NCBI RefSeq assembly: GCF_004745635.1
Contig: NZ_SRLB01000007.1
Location: 246,416-310,415, forward strand
Reading direction: 5' to 3'
Length of the DNA stretch: 64,000 nucleotides
Origin: Methylobacterium nonmethylotrophicum
GTDB lineage: Bacteria; Pseudomonadota; Alphaproteobacteria; Rhizobiales; Beijerinckiaceae
A program made the position numbers and the translations under genes. Each line of letters opens with the position of its first letter. Positions within the stretch are counted from its first letter, which is position 1. The notes beneath the pieces are model-generated. The model was not told where the DNA came from, did not search any database, and worked only from the letters and a program-made list of their open reading frames with translations. Positions 1 to 9,491 of this stretch are shown here, piece by piece.

Positions 1-1865
1 CAGCCGATGCACTTGCGGGTGTCGTGGCGGTAGATGGTCTCGCCGTTGCGATCCTGGATCCGGTCGATCAGGGTCGGGCGGATGCGCCGGCCGCCATTGT
101 CGAGCATCGAGTAGGCGGTGACCATCCGCATCACGGTGGTCTCGCCGGCACCCAGCGACATCGGCAGCACCGGCAGCATGTCGTCGTAGACGCCGAACCG
201 GCGGGCATACTCGGCGATCAGCGGCATGCCGACATCCTTGGCGAGCCGCACCGTCATCAGGTTCTTCGAGTGCTCGATGCCGTAGCGCAGGGTGTGGGGC
301 CCGCCAGACTTGCCGTCGTAGTTCGAGGGCGTCCAGGCCTCCTGGCCGGGGCCCGCCTCGATGGTGATCGGCGTGTCGAGCACGATCGAGGACGGGGTGT
401 AGCCGTTGTCGAGGGCCGCCGAGTAGACGATTGGCTTGAATGACGAGCCGGGCTGGCGCATCGCCTGGGTGGCGCGGTTGAACTCGCTCTCGTCGTAGGA
501 GAAGCCGCCGACCATGGCGTGGACGCGGCCCGTATAGGGATCCATCGCCACGATGGCGCCCGACACCTCCGGGATCTGCCGCAGGCGGTAGGCGTTGCCG
601 GCGCCCTCCATCCGCTCGACATAGACCACGTCGCCGGAATTGAGCGCGGCGGCGACGCTGCGGCCGGTCCAGCGGACGCTGTCCGCCGTGATGATGCCGG
701 TCTCGCGGTCCTTCGAGACCTGGCCCGAGCTCTCGCGCTTGGGCTGCAGGCCGATCGTGGCGCGGCCGCCGGAGGTGTCGAGCACCACCGCCAGGCGCCA
801 GGGCTGCACGTCGCCGAGCGCCGGCACCTCGGCCACCGCCATGCCCCAGTCGCGGCCGGCGAGCTCGACCCGGGTCTTCGGGCCGCGCCAGCCGCGCGCC
901 TGGTCGTAGCGCACGAGGCCGTCGGTCAGCGCCTTGCGGGCCATCGCCTGCATCTTCGGGTCGAGGGTGGTGCGCACCGACAGGCCGCCCTCGTAGAGCT
1001 TCTTCTCGCCGTAGCGCTCTGAGATCTCGCGCCGGACCTCCTCGGCGAAGTAGTTCGCGTTGGCGGTGTTGGGCGAGACGGAGCGCGGGTTGACGCCGAG
1101 CGGCAGCTTTCGCTCGGACTCGGCCTCCTCCTTGGTGATGTACCCGTTCTGGGCCATCAGGCCGATGATCTCGTTGCGGCGCGCCAGCGCCTGCTGGGTG
1201 CGGCGATAGGGATGGTAGTTGTTCGGGCCCTTCGGCAAAGCCGCGAGATAGGCCGCCTCGTGGATCGTCAGCTCGTGCACCGACTTGCCGAAATAGTCGA
1301 GCGCGGCGGCCGCGATGCCGTGCAGGTTGCGGCCCGGCACGATCGTGCCGAGGAAGATCTCGTTGAGGTAGAGCTCGAGGATCTTGTCCTTCGAGTAGGT
1401 CGATTCGATGCGAAGCGCGATCAGCGCCTCGCGGACCTTGCGGTCGAGCGTCTGCTCGGACGAGAGCAGGAAGTTCTTGGCGACCTGCTGGGTGATGGTC
1501 GAGGCGCCCTGCTTCTTGCCGCTGGACGCGTTGGTCAGGATCGCCCGGACGATGCCCTCGGGATCGATGCCGCCGTGCTTGTAGAAGTTCTTGTCCTCGG
1601 CCGACAGGAAGGCCGCGATGACGATTTTCGGCATCGCCTGGATCGGCAGGTAGAGCCGGCGCTCGCGGGCGTACTCGGCGAGCAGGCTGCCGTCGGCGGC
1701 GTGGACGCGGGTCATCACCGGCGGCTCGTAATTGGCGAGCGCCGCGTGGTCGGGCAGGTCGCGCGAGTACTTCCAGAAGAAGTAGGCGCCCGCCGCCGCA
1801 CCGACGACGACCGCCATCGCCGCGATGCTGAACAGGAAGCCGAAGAAGCGGAGGATGAAGCGCAT
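1..1865 (-). CDS. mrcA: Penicillin-binding protein 1A (partial, C-terminus beyond window)
   Basis: Bifunctional class A PBP that polymerises glycan strands and cross-links peptides in the periplasm. The protein starts at 1865 (MRFILRFFGFLF) with one N-terminal membrane anchor at about residues 5-30. A family-51 transglycosylase domain follows, with the catalytic EDKNFY at residues 90-95 and the STITQQVAKNFLL motif. The transpeptidase domain shows PGSSFKP (active-site Ser about residue 474) and an SKN motif further on. About 621 codons are visible; the KTG box and C-terminus lie off the left edge. It follows amiC on the same strand after a gap of about 200 bp, a usual alphaproteobacterial order. 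The family assignment is firm. Confidence 0.95.
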   Translation of the reverse strand, partial: MRFILRFFGFLFSIAAMAVVVGAAAGAYFFWKYSRDLPDHAALANYEPPVMTRVHAADGSLLAEYARERRLYLPIQAMPKIVIAAFLSAEDKNFYKHGGIDPEGIVRAILTNASSGKKQGASTITQQVAKNFLLSSEQTLDRKVREALIALRIESTYSKDKILELYLNEIFLGTIVPGRNLHGIAAAALDYFGKSVHELTIHEAAYLAALPKGPNNYHPYRRTQQALARRNEIIGLMAQNGYITKEEAESERKLPLGVNPRSVSPNTANANYFAEEVRREISERYGEKKLYEGGLSVRTTLDPKMQAMARKALTDGLVRYDQARGWRGPKTRVELAGRDWGMAVAEVPALGDVQPWRLAVVLDTSGGRATIGLQPKRESSGQVSKDRETGIITADSVRWTGRSVAAALNSGDVVYVERMEGAGNAYRLRQIPEVSGAIVAMDPYTGRVHAMVGGFSYDESEFNRATQAMRQPGSSFKPIVYSAALDNGYTPSSIVLDTPITIEAGPGQEAWTPSNYDGKSGGPHTLRYGIEHSKNLMTVRLAKDVGMPLIAEYARRFGVYDDMLPVLPMSLGAGETTVMRMVTAYSMLDNGGRRIRPTLIDRIQDRNGETIYRHDTRKCIG

Positions 1866-2065
1866 CGATACCCGATCCGTCGATGAGGCCGCGGCGGCCC
1901 TGAAGGCCGTTCTAACCCGAGGCGGGCGGCAGACGCCACGCCCCAGGCCGGCTCCTCACCGGAACGCGACTGGCGTGGCTTCGCGCAGCCCCTCCGGCGG
2001 AGAGCGGAGGAGGACCACGGGAGCCAGGACAGCGAGGGGCCGACGGGGCCCTATCGACACGGGAT

Positions 2066-3397
2066 CTATGGTGAAACTGGGGCGGGGGCCCCTTGCGCCG
2101 GGGTGATCTGGGCCGCCTTGCCGATCCGGGCGCCGTCCGCCGCTCGGGCGGTCGCGGCGGGGGGCAGGCGGGCGGCGAAGAACGTCTCGATCGCGCCCGC
2201 CATCTGGGCCGTGACCTTGGCCCGCCACTCGTCGGAGAGCAGCAGGTCGAGGTCGCGCTTGCTCGACAGGTAGCCGAGCTCGACCAGCACCGAGGGCACG
2301 TCGGGCGAGCGCAGCACCCGGAAGCCGGCCTCGCGGTGGGGCTTCACGCTCATCTCCATCACGCCGGAGAGCCGCGTCAGCAGGCCTTTGGCGAACCGGG
2401 CCGAGAAGCCGCGGGTCTCCCGCAGGGTGAGCTCCTGCAGGATGTCGGCGACGTCGCCCGGGCCCTCGCCCTGGTCGGCGCCGGCGGCGGCGTCGGCCTT
2501 GTTCTCGCGGTCGGCCAGCCGCGCCGATTCGGCGTCGGTGGCCTTCTCGGAGCCGGTATAGATCGTGGCGCCGCGCACCTGGGGCGCCGCCGAGATTGAA
2601 TCGGCGTGGATCGAGACGAACAGGTCGGCCCGGGCGTCGCGGGCGATGCGCACCCGCTCGGCGAGCGGCACGAACACGTCGCGGTCGCGGGTCATCTGCA
2701 CCCGGAACCGGCCGCTCGCCTCGAGGCGCTGCACCAGACCCTGGGCGACCCCGAACACGATGTCCTTCTCGTAGATTCCGGGGCCCGCGATGGCGCCGGG
2801 ATCGATGCCGCCATGGCCCGCATCGACGATCACGAGGGGGCGCGAATCGGTTCCCTCGCGGGAGGGGGGGCCGGCCGCGCGGGCCGGCTCGGGCGGCTGG
2901 GCGGCGCGCCGGAACGCCTCGCGGTCGCTGCGGGAGAGGTCGATGGCGAGCAGGGTCGCGCCGTCCCGCGGGCGGGTGGTGGTGGCGACGCGGGCGACGG
3001 TGGCGGCCTGCGCAAGGTCGATGACGATGCGCGAGCGCCCGGGGGCGAACAGCCCGTAGCGGTAGGAGGCGACGAGGCCCTCGCGCTTGCGCCCGGCCTC
3101 GGCGGGCAACTGGAAGTTGACCTCCGGCAGGTCGACGATCGCCCGATCGGGCCGCTCCATCACGAAGGCCCGGGCCTCGACCGGCCGGGACAGCACCACG
3201 GTCAGGCGGGTGCCGCCGTCGGGGGCCGCCGCAATCTCGGCGGCGATCGCGACGGCGGGCCTCTCCGCGCCTGGGCGCGACTCGGGCGCCGGGCGCTCGG
3301 CGGCCGGGGCGGCGAGGCCGGCGAGCGGCAAGCCGAGGCACGCGGCCGTGAGCACGGCGCGGATCAGCAGGCGAATCGGACGTGCGCGTGTCGGCAT
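2066..3397 (-). CDS. amiC: N-acetylmuramoyl-L-alanine amidase with AMIN domain
   Basis: Periplasmic zinc amidase that cleaves the lactyl-peptide bond of peptidoglycan during daughter-cell separation. Of 443 aa, residues 1-31 are a Sec signal peptide ending in LAGLAAPA. An AMIN-type domain covers about residues 48-155 and targets the septum in this family. The amidase_3 catalytic domain runs from about 188 to 425. Likely zinc or catalytic residues are His195 (DAGHGG), Glu210 (IYEKD), the His of SIHADS and the Glu of VELGYLS. The C-terminus is a short Pro/Ala tail. It is divergent from rne and upstream of mrcA on the same strand, and probably shares a cell-wall transcription unit with it. Confidence 0.93.
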   Translation of the reverse strand: MPTRARPIRLLIRAVLTAACLGLPLAGLAAPAAERPAPESRPGAERPAVAIAAEIAAAPDGGTRLTVVLSRPVEARAFVMERPDRAIVDLPEVNFQLPAEAGRKREGLVASYRYGLFAPGRSRIVIDLAQAATVARVATTTRPRDGATLLAIDLSRSDREAFRRAAQPPEPARAAGPPSREGTDSRPLVIVDAGHGGIDPGAIAGPGIYEKDIVFGVAQGLVQRLEASGRFRVQMTRDRDVFVPLAERVRIARDARADLFVSIHADSISAAPQVRGATIYTGSEKATDAESARLADRENKADAAAGADQGEGPGDVADILQELTLRETRGFSARFAKGLLTRLSGVMEMSVKPHREAGFRVLRSPDVPSVLVELGYLSSKRDLDLLLSDEWRAKVTAQMAGAIETFFAARLPPAATARAADGARIGKAAQITPAQGAPAPVSP

Positions 3398-4170
3398 GGT
3401 CTCGCGGCGACTTCAGGCGGCATCCCGGTTACGCGATAACCGCGCCATGGTTAACGCATCGCAAAGGCGTTCGGATCACTGGCGCGAAGATGTTGCCGCC
3501 AGGGTACAGGCCGTGGGACCGGACGGGCGGGGACGCCCCGGGGCCGGCGCGGCGATGACGCTTGCAAATCGCGCCGGACACTCTGTAGTTATAGGGACCC
3601 CTGCCCGATGCCGCCGGCTTCTCCGCCGCGGCCCGCGGGCCCGCCCGGGCGCTCTCGCAGCGGCTTCGGCGCTGGCCGGCCGCCGGCAGATCGTCCGACG
3701 ATCAGCGTGCCGGGCAGGTGTCGCTTGATCCGCGGCGGCGTTCGTGAACGTCGTCGCCCGTTTTCCAACGGCCGCGGGGCCTTCAGGCCCGCGCGCCTCG
3801 ATTCGAAAGGTCGGTGGGAGTATGCGTGGACGCACAGCCTCGGGTCTCGAAGCTGCCGTCCCCGGCGCGCGCGTCCGGCGTCGCGCCCGTCCGCGTCCCC
3901 TGCCCCCGGCCATCGTCAACCCCTCGCGCGCGTGGATGCGCGCAGCGGCGATTGACGGCACCCCCCGCACGATAGCATCCGCCGTGCCCGAGAGGGCACG
4001 GCACGGGAGAGCCGACCCGGCGCGGGTTTCCGCGCCCGGGGCGGCACCGGACGACGGAGGCTCGCCCTCCCGCGCACGGCCCGGATCCCCGAGGCTTCCA
4101 TCCTCGGGGTTCGTTCCCGGATGCCCCCGTCCAGCGGCGCTGCCGTTGATCGCCATGCCGAAAGTTCGTC
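3398..4170. other. Long intergenic region and probable rne leader
   Basis: There are 773 bp between the divergent amiC and rne genes. I see no open frame with a plausible protein. The left part should hold the amiC promoter and a promoter-like site for rne lies near 3562-3591. The remaining 570 bp or so would be a 5' untranslated leader. A long leader is known for feedback control of rne in Escherichia coli; that it acts this way here is inference. Confidence 0.4.
3562..3591 (+). promoter_or_regulatory. Candidate sigma-70-type promoter for rne
   Basis: TTGCAA at 3562-3567 and TAGTTA at 3586-3591 are separated by 18 bp, followed by TAGGG. This is one of the few AT-rich stretches in the intergenic region, and it faces rne. 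Position and shape only; no start site is known. Confidence 0.4.
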
Positions 4171-7100
4171 ATGGCCAACAAGATGCTCATCGATGCCGCC
4201 CACCCGGAAGAGACCCGGGTGGTGACGGTCAAGGGTTCCAAGGTCGAGGAATTCGACTTCGAGTCCGCTAGCCGCCGCCAGCTGCGGGGCAACATCTATC
4301 TCGCCAAGGTCACGCGGGTCGAACCGTCGCTGCAGGCCGCCTTCGTCGAGTACGGTGGCAACCGCCACGGCTTCCTGGCCTTCAGCGAGATCCATCCCGA
4401 CTACTACCAGATCCCGATCGCCGACCGGATGGCGCTCCTCGAGGAGGAGGCCCGGGCCGAGCGCGAGCACGAGGAGCGGCCCGAGCGCAGCGAGCGCCCC
4501 GAGCGCAGCGAGCGCGGCGACCAGCCCCGCCGCCGTCGCCGTCGCGGCCGCCGGGCCGAGGCCGCGTCGCGCCCGGCCGATGCCGTGGTGAGCGTCCCCG
4601 CCGAGGACGTCCAGGAGACCGGCGCACCGGCGACGGACGCGCACGAGGCGCAAGCCTCGCACGAGGCGGACGCCTCGCACGAGACTGCGCAGCCGGAAGG
4701 CTTCGAGCCCGAGACCGGCGAGCACCCGGCGCAGGAGACCGCCTCGGCGGGCGAGGCGCCGGTTCATGCCGAGGCTCCCGCCAGCCCCGCACAGGACGTC
4801 GCCCCTCAGGAGGGCATCGCACCGGACGCCCCTGCCGAGACGTCGGCCGTCGAGGCCGCGCCGGTCCAGGAATCCGCCTCCGAGGGCTCCGAGCCGGAGA
4901 CCCCCGCGGCCATCGCCGCCGCCGTGTCTGCGGAGCCCGCCCCCGTCGAGGTCGCCGCGGCGCCGGTCGAGGGCGCCGAGACGGACGCGTCGTCCGAGGC
5001 GGCCGCGTCCGATGCCATCATCCTGCCCCAGCCCGTCGCCGCCTCGCTGCCGGTCGACGCCGCCGAGACCGCGTCCGACGAGGACGAGGACGAGGATGAG
5101 GAAGACGACGAGGACGACGAGGACGAGGACGAGACCGTCGCCGAGGCGGACGACGACGAGGAAGACGACGAAGACGAGGAGGACGACGACGAGGGTGATG
5201 ACGAGGACGACGACGAGGAGCACGAGGAGCCGGTCGTCGAGCAGGTCGGCGGCCGCGGCGATGCCCTCGCGGAGATTCCCGAGCGTCCCCGCGCCCCGCG
5301 CCGGCACTACAAGATCCAGGAGGTCATCAAGCGCCGGCAGGTCATCCTGGTCCAGGTCGTCAAGGAGGAGCGCGGCACCAAGGGCGCGGCGCTCACCACC
5401 TACCTGTCGCTCGCCGGCCGCTACTCGGTGCTGATGCCCAATACCGGCCGGGGCGGCGGCATCTCGCGCAAGATCACCAGCGCGGCCGACCGCAAGCGCC
5501 TGAAGGAGATCGCCACCGACCTCGAGGTCCCCGAGGGGATGGGCGTCATCCTGCGCACGGCCGGCGCCTCGCGCACCAAGCCGGAGATCAAGCGCGACTT
5601 CGAGTACCTGATGCGGCTGTGGGAGAGCGTGCGCGAGCTGACGCTGTCGTCCTCGGCGCCGGCGCTCGTCTACGAGGAGGGCTCGCTGATCAAGCGCGCC
5701 ATCCGCGACCTCTACAACAAGGACATCGACGAGGTCCTGGTCGCGGGCGAGGAGGCCTACCGCGAGGCCAAGGACTTCATGCGGATGCTGATGCCGACGC
5801 AGTCGAAGGTGGTGAAGCCCTACCGCGACCCGGTGCCGGTCTTCGCCCGCTTCGGCATCGAGCAGCAGCTCGACGCGATGTTCTCCAACCACGTCTCCCT
5901 GCGCTCGGGCGGCTACCTCGTCATCAACCCGACCGAGGCCCTGGTCTCGATCGACGTGAACTCCGGGCGGGCCACCCGCGAGCACGACATCGAGGATACC
6001 GCCCTCAAGACGAACCTGGAGGCCGCCGAGGAGGTGGCACGCCAGCTGCGCCTGCGCGACCTCGCCGGGCTGATCGTCATCGACTTCATCGACATGGAGG
6101 AGAAACGGAACAACCGCGCCGTCGAGAAGAAGCTGAACGAGTGCCTGAAGAACGACCGCGCCAGGATCCAGGTCGGCCGGATCTCGCCCTTCGGCCTGCT
6201 CGAGATGTCGCGCCAGCGCATCCGCACCGGCGTGCTGGAATCCTCCTCGGTACCCTGCCCGCATTGCGGCGGCTCGGGCTTCGTGCGCGCGACCGCCTCC
6301 GTGGCCCTGCTGATCCTGCGGGCGATCGAGGAGGCCCTGATCAAGTCGAGCAGCCACAACCTGGTGCTGCGCACCCGCACCGAGGTGGCGCTCTACATCC
6401 TCAACCAGAAGCGCGCCCATCTGCGCGAGCTCGAGACCCGCTTCGGCGTCGCGATCATCATCTCGGCCGACGAGCGGCTCGCCGCGACCTCGGCCTTCCA
6501 CCTCGAGCGCGGCGAGCCGGCCCAGCGGGTCGAGCCGCGCCCGGTGACCAGCATCCGGGCCGAGGCGGTGGTGATGCCGCCGCTCGAGGAGGATGACGAG
6601 GACGAGGAGATCGTCGAGGAGACCGGCGAGACCGAGGCCGAGGGCGAGGCTGACGCCGAAGCCGAAGGCGACGAGGAGGCGGCCGAGGGCGCGCCCCGCG
6701 GCGACGACGAGGGCGGGGGCAAGCGCCGTCGCCGCCGGCGGCGCCGGCGGGGTCGGGGCGAGCGTGCCGACGAGGCCGACGCCGAGGGGGCGGAGGCCGA
6801 CGAGGCCGGCGAGCCGGTCCAGGCCTCGGCCGAGGCGGTGTCGATCCCGATCACCGAGGATGGCGGGGCGCCGGCGCGCGACGAGCGCGAGAGCCGCGAG
6901 GAGGCCCTGAGCCGGCGGCGCCGCCGCGGCCGCCGCGGCGGCCGCGGGCGCGACCGCTTCGAGGAGACCGGCGGCTCGATCGGCGACGAGGTCGTGGCCG
7001 GGTTCGAGCCGGAGGAGGCCGGCGGCAGCCTGGTGCAGGATGCCCTGGCCGAGGAGATCGTCGCCCTCGACGAGATCGTCGGACCGCCGCCCGAGGCGTC

Positions 7101-7353
7101 CGGCAGCCCGGTCGCGGCGCCGGACCTCCCGGCCGTCGAGCGGGAGGCCCTGACCGCCGAGGCCATCGAGGCGCCGGCGCCCGCTCGGGAATCCGAGGCT
7201 TCCGCGACGCAGGAGACCGCGCCGGCCGTCGAGCCCGCGCCGCCGCAGCCCGAGCCCGAGCCGGTCGCGGTCGTCCTCACCCCGCCCGATCCGGACCGCC
7301 CGAAGCGGGCCGGCTGGTGGTCGCGCACCAAGGCGGCGATCGGCGGCGAGTGA
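4171..7353 (+). CDS. rne: Ribonuclease E
   Basis: Single-strand endoribonuclease that starts mRNA decay, matures rRNA and tRNA, and scaffolds the degradosome. It is 1060 aa and starts at MANKMLIDAAHPEETRVV. The S1 domain begins at about residue 36 (GNIYLAKVTRVEPSLQAAFVEYGG) but is interrupted at about residues 95-365 by a Pro/Ala/Glu-rich insert ending in a long run of Asp and Glu. The core resumes at RHYKIQEVIKRRQVILVQV. The DNase I-like motif VSIDVNSGRA (about residue 594) carries a catalytic Asp; the second lies in VIDFIDM. The zinc link CPHCGG is at about 696. The C-terminal 250 residues are low-complexity, with Arg blocks (RRRRRRRRRRG) suited to RNA or partner binding. The insert is typical of this order, so this is not a broken gene. 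Confidence 0.96.
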   Translation: MANKMLIDAAHPEETRVVTVKGSKVEEFDFESASRRQLRGNIYLAKVTRVEPSLQAAFVEYGGNRHGFLAFSEIHPDYYQIPIADRMALLEEEARAEREHEERPERSERPERSERGDQPRRRRRRGRRAEAASRPADAVVSVPAEDVQETGAPATDAHEAQASHEADASHETAQPEGFEPETGEHPAQETASAGEAPVHAEAPASPAQDVAPQEGIAPDAPAETSAVEAAPVQESASEGSEPETPAAIAAAVSAEPAPVEVAAAPVEGAETDASSEAAASDAIILPQPVAASLPVDAAETASDEDEDEDEEDDEDDEDEDETVAEADDDEEDDEDEEDDDEGDDEDDDEEHEEPVVEQVGGRGDALAEIPERPRAPRRHYKIQEVIKRRQVILVQVVKEERGTKGAALTTYLSLAGRYSVLMPNTGRGGGISRKITSAADRKRLKEIATDLEVPEGMGVILRTAGASRTKPEIKRDFEYLMRLWESVRELTLSSSAPALVYEEGSLIKRAIRDLYNKDIDEVLVAGEEAYREAKDFMRMLMPTQSKVVKPYRDPVPVFARFGIEQQLDAMFSNHVSLRSGGYLVINPTEALVSIDVNSGRATREHDIEDTALKTNLEAAEEVARQLRLRDLAGLIVIDFIDMEEKRNNRAVEKKLNECLKNDRARIQVGRISPFGLLEMSRQRIRTGVLESSSVPCPHCGGSGFVRATASVALLILRAIEEALIKSSSHNLVLRTRTEVALYILNQKRAHLRELETRFGVAIIISADERLAATSAFHLERGEPAQRVEPRPVTSIRAEAVVMPPLEEDDEDEEIVEETGETEAEGEADAEAEGDEEAAEGAPRGDDEGGGKRRRRRRRRRGRGERADEADAEGAEADEAGEPVQASAEAVSIPITEDGGAPARDERESREEALSRRRRRGRRGGRGRDRFEETGGSIGDEVVAGFEPEEAGGSLVQDALAEEIVALDEIVGPPPEASGSPVAAPDLPAVEREALTAEAIEAPAPARESEASATQETAPAVEPAPPQPEPEPVAVVLTPPDPDRPKRAGWWSRTKAAIGGE

Positions 7354-7363
7354 GGCCGGGAGC

Positions 7364-7387
7364 GGGTCGGGCCGTCAGGCCCGTCCC
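7364..7387 (+). terminator. Hairpin after rne (possible terminator)
   Basis: A 10-bp stem with one mismatch (7364-7373 with 7378-7387) encloses a GTCA loop, starting 11 bp after the rne stop codon. No T-run follows, so it may be a processing or mRNA-stability hairpin, or part of a Rho-dependent end. Confidence 0.35.
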
Positions 7388-7664
7388 GTCCGCAAAAACG
7401 GTGGTTCAGGGTGGGCCGCGTTCCGGCAGGGGCGCGGCCCGCGCCGTTCCGGCGGTCGCCGTCGCTGCATCATCGCAAGTGGAGCCGGACCCCTCACGCA
7501 CGGCAACCATGCGGCCCGCCGCGACCGAGCCGGCAGGACCGACAGCTGCACTCACCAGATGACCTATGGTCACATAACACGCTAGACGCGAAGAACGCTG
7601 GGCCGTTAACGGAACCGACACCGGAAGGGGGAGAAATCGCGGTGTCGTATTCTGGGTCGAAACC

Positions 7665-8993
7665 ATGTTCCGCTCACGCCGCATGCCGCCGCCCGTCGCC
7701 GTCGAGACGCCCGAGATGATCGAGGAACGCCTCGCTGGTCTCGTCGAGCGGGCCGGCGAGACCGGCGCGCCTCCGCCGGAGCACGGCCGCCTGGCCGTCT
7801 CCCTCGGGCGCCTGCTCGGGCAGATGCGGGGGGCCGCGGCGGCCGATCTCGGCAGCACGGCCCACGTCGCCGCCCAGGCCTCGGAGGCCGCCACGATCCT
7901 CGGCTGGATGACGCACGACGCCAGCGAGATTGCCGGGCAGACCCGCACCATGGCGGCGGCGGTCGAGCAGGTCGCCGCCTCGACGCGCGAGCTCGCCGGC
8001 CGCTCCCAGAGTAGCGCCGCCCTCGCCGAGCAGGCGAGCGGCGGCATCGGGGCCTGCGCGGCGGACATGCGCGAGGCGAGCCGCACCATGGCGGCGATCG
8101 AGACCCATGCGGCGCAGATCGAGCAGCGCCTCACCGGCTTCGAGGGCGCGGCGCAGCAGATCCAGGAGATGGCCAGCACGATCGAGGCGATCTCGAGCCA
8201 GACCAACCTGCTGGCGCTCAACGCGACGATCGAGGCGGCGAGGGCCGGCGAGGCGGGGCGCGGCTTCGCGGTCGTCGCGGCGGAGGTCAAGCAGCTCTCC
8301 GGCCAGACCGCCCGGGCGACCGAGCAGATCCGCGGCCGCCTGGCGGTGCTGCTGCAGGAGCTCGCGGCGATCCAGGCCGCCGTCGCCGAGAGCCGGCACG
8401 CGGTGGCGAGCGGCACCGCGGCGGTGACCCGGGTCGAGGCCCGGGTGGCGCAGGAGGGTGAGACGGTCGCCCGCTCGGCCGAGGGGATCCGGGCGCTCGC
8501 CGATGTGCTGAGCCAGCAGGAGGCGGCGACCGCCGAGATCTCGGCGGGCGTGCAGCAGGTCGCCGGCAAGGCGCACAAGACCCATGGCGAGATCGACGGG
8601 CTGATGGCGGTCCTGGTGCGGGCCGAGACGGCGGCGCAGACCGCCCTCGATGCCGGCGCGGCCCGGGGCCTGCCGGGCTACGCCCTGGTGCGCCTGCCGG
8701 CGGATGTGGGGGTCTGGAAGCGCCGACTCGCGGCGGCCCTGGTCGGGCTCGGGCAGGCCTCCGCCGCCGTGACGCCGTTCGGAGCCGGAGGCGCGGCGGA
8801 TCTCGGGGTCGATGCGGCCGATCCCGCCGCCGCCCGGCTGCTCGCCGCCTGCGCCGAGGCCCGGCGCCAGGCCGCCGAGATGGTCGAGGCCCTGGGGCAG
8901 AGCGCCTGGGACCGGGCGATCCCGGCCTTCCAGGCCTTCGAGGCCGCCGCCAAGACGATGGTGGCGGCGGCCGGGGACGTGTCCCGGCGCTGA
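7665..8993 (+). CDS. Soluble methyl-accepting chemotaxis-type signalling protein
   Basis: 442 aa with no transmembrane segment and no HAMP domain. The chemoreceptor signalling domain covers about residues 80-310. Its hairpin tip reads [19 protein letters not shown] followed by [13 protein letters not shown], the part that contacts CheA and CheW. The C-terminal 120 residues form a helical segment starting at [16 protein letters not shown]. This loosely recalls the chemoreceptor zinc-binding (CZB) layout but lacks the His and Cys ligands. As a cytoplasmic receptor it would sense an internal cue or join a membrane array. No che genes are nearby. The preceding 277 bp (7388-7664) hold no supported gene, and the start is the first ATG with only a weak ribosome site. 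Confidence 0.85.
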   Translation: MFRSRRMPPPVAVETPEMIEERLAGLVERAGETGAPPPEHGRLAVSLGRLLGQMRGAAAADLGSTAHVAAQASEAATILGWMTHDASEIAGQTRTMAAAVEQVAASTRELAGRSQSSAALAEQASGGIGACAADMREASRTMAAIETHAAQIEQRLTGFEGAAQQIQEMASTIEAISSQTNLLALNATIEAARAGEAGRGFAVVAAEVKQLSGQTARATEQIRGRLAVLLQELAAIQAAVAESRHAVASGTAAVTRVEARVAQEGETVARSAEGIRALADVLSQQEAATAEISAGVQQVAGKAHKTHGEIDGLMAVLVRAETAAQTALDAGAARGLPGYALVRLPADVGVWKRRLAAALVGLGQASAAVTPFGAGGAADLGVDAADPAAARLLAACAEARRQAAEMVEALGQSAWDRAIPAFQAFEAAAKTMVAAAGDVSRR

Positions 8994-9066
8994 GGCGTTC
9001 TCTCCCGCCGCGCCTTGCCCCCGCGGGCCGGCCCGTCCGAGACTGCGCCGTCGCGCGGGCGGCCCC

Positions 9067-9093
9067 TGTCGGATCCGGGGCCGGTCGCGCGTC
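9067..9093 (+). promoter_or_regulatory. ECF42-type promoter 1 (ahead of YCII-sigma genes)
   Basis: CCTGTCGGATC (TGTCGG at 9067-9072) and CGTCCT (CGTC at 9090-9093) are 17 bp apart, 24 bp before the YCII start codon. The same pair with the same spacing recurs at 10770-10796, before the next gene of the locus. TGTCG-type -35 and CG-rich -10 elements are known for ECF42 sigma factors, as I recall from work in Streptomyces. Autoregulation is inferred from the repeat. Confidence 0.6.
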
Positions 9094-9116
9094 CTCGGGG
9101 GAGACAAGGGGACGCC

Positions 9117-9491
9117 ATGCTGTACGCCATCCTCTGCTACAAGGACGAGGACGTCGTCGCCGCCTGGAGCGAGGCGGAGGAGGCGGCCGTGATGGGCCGC
9201 CTCGGCGAGGTGCATGCGGCGCTGGAGCGCCAGGGCCGGCTCGGCCCGTCCCTGCGCCTCCTGCCGACGACGGCGGCCACGACCCTGCGCAAGGCGGGCG
9301 ATCCGCCGCTCGTCATCGACGGTCCGTTCGCGGAGACCAAGGAGCAGCTCCTCGGCTTCTACGTCGTGGAGGTCGACGACCTCGACGGGGCGCTGGCGAT
9401 CGCCCGCGACCTCGCGGCGGCCAATCCGGGCGGCGCCTACGAGCTGCGGCCGGTCCTGCTCTACAATCCCGACCCGCGGCGGACCGGATGA
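9117..9491 (+). CDS. YCII-related (DGPF) domain protein
   Basis: 124 aa with a single YCII-like alpha/beta barrel fold, starting MLYAILCYKDEDVV and containing DGPFAETKEQLLGFYVVEV, the DGPF hallmark. Start 9117 is chosen because GGGGGAGACAAGGGG lies just upstream and the family begins here. The stop overlaps the sigma-factor start by 4 nt (ATGA), so the two are translationally coupled. DGPF proteins are the standard genomic partner of ECF42 sigma factors; their biochemical role is not established. Confidence 0.88.
   Translation: MLYAILCYKDEDVVAAWSEAEEAAVMGRLGEVHAALERQGRLGPSLRLLPTTAATTLRKAGDPPLVIDGPFAETKEQLLGFYVVEVDDLDGALAIARDLAAANPGGAYELRPVLLYNPDPRRTG

Noticed and set aside
3916..6501. Very long open frame on the minus strand opposite rne
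   Set aside because: It mirrors the low-complexity acidic and Arg-rich codons of rne, has no recognisable domain and lacks a ribosome site. In such GC-rich DNA, antisense frames stay open by chance.
7642..7719. Possible 25-codon leader peptide before the chemoreceptor gene (GTG with GGGGGAG upstream)
   Set aside because: It overlaps the chemoreceptor start in another frame and has no regulatory codon pattern. The ribosome site could equally be fortuitous.
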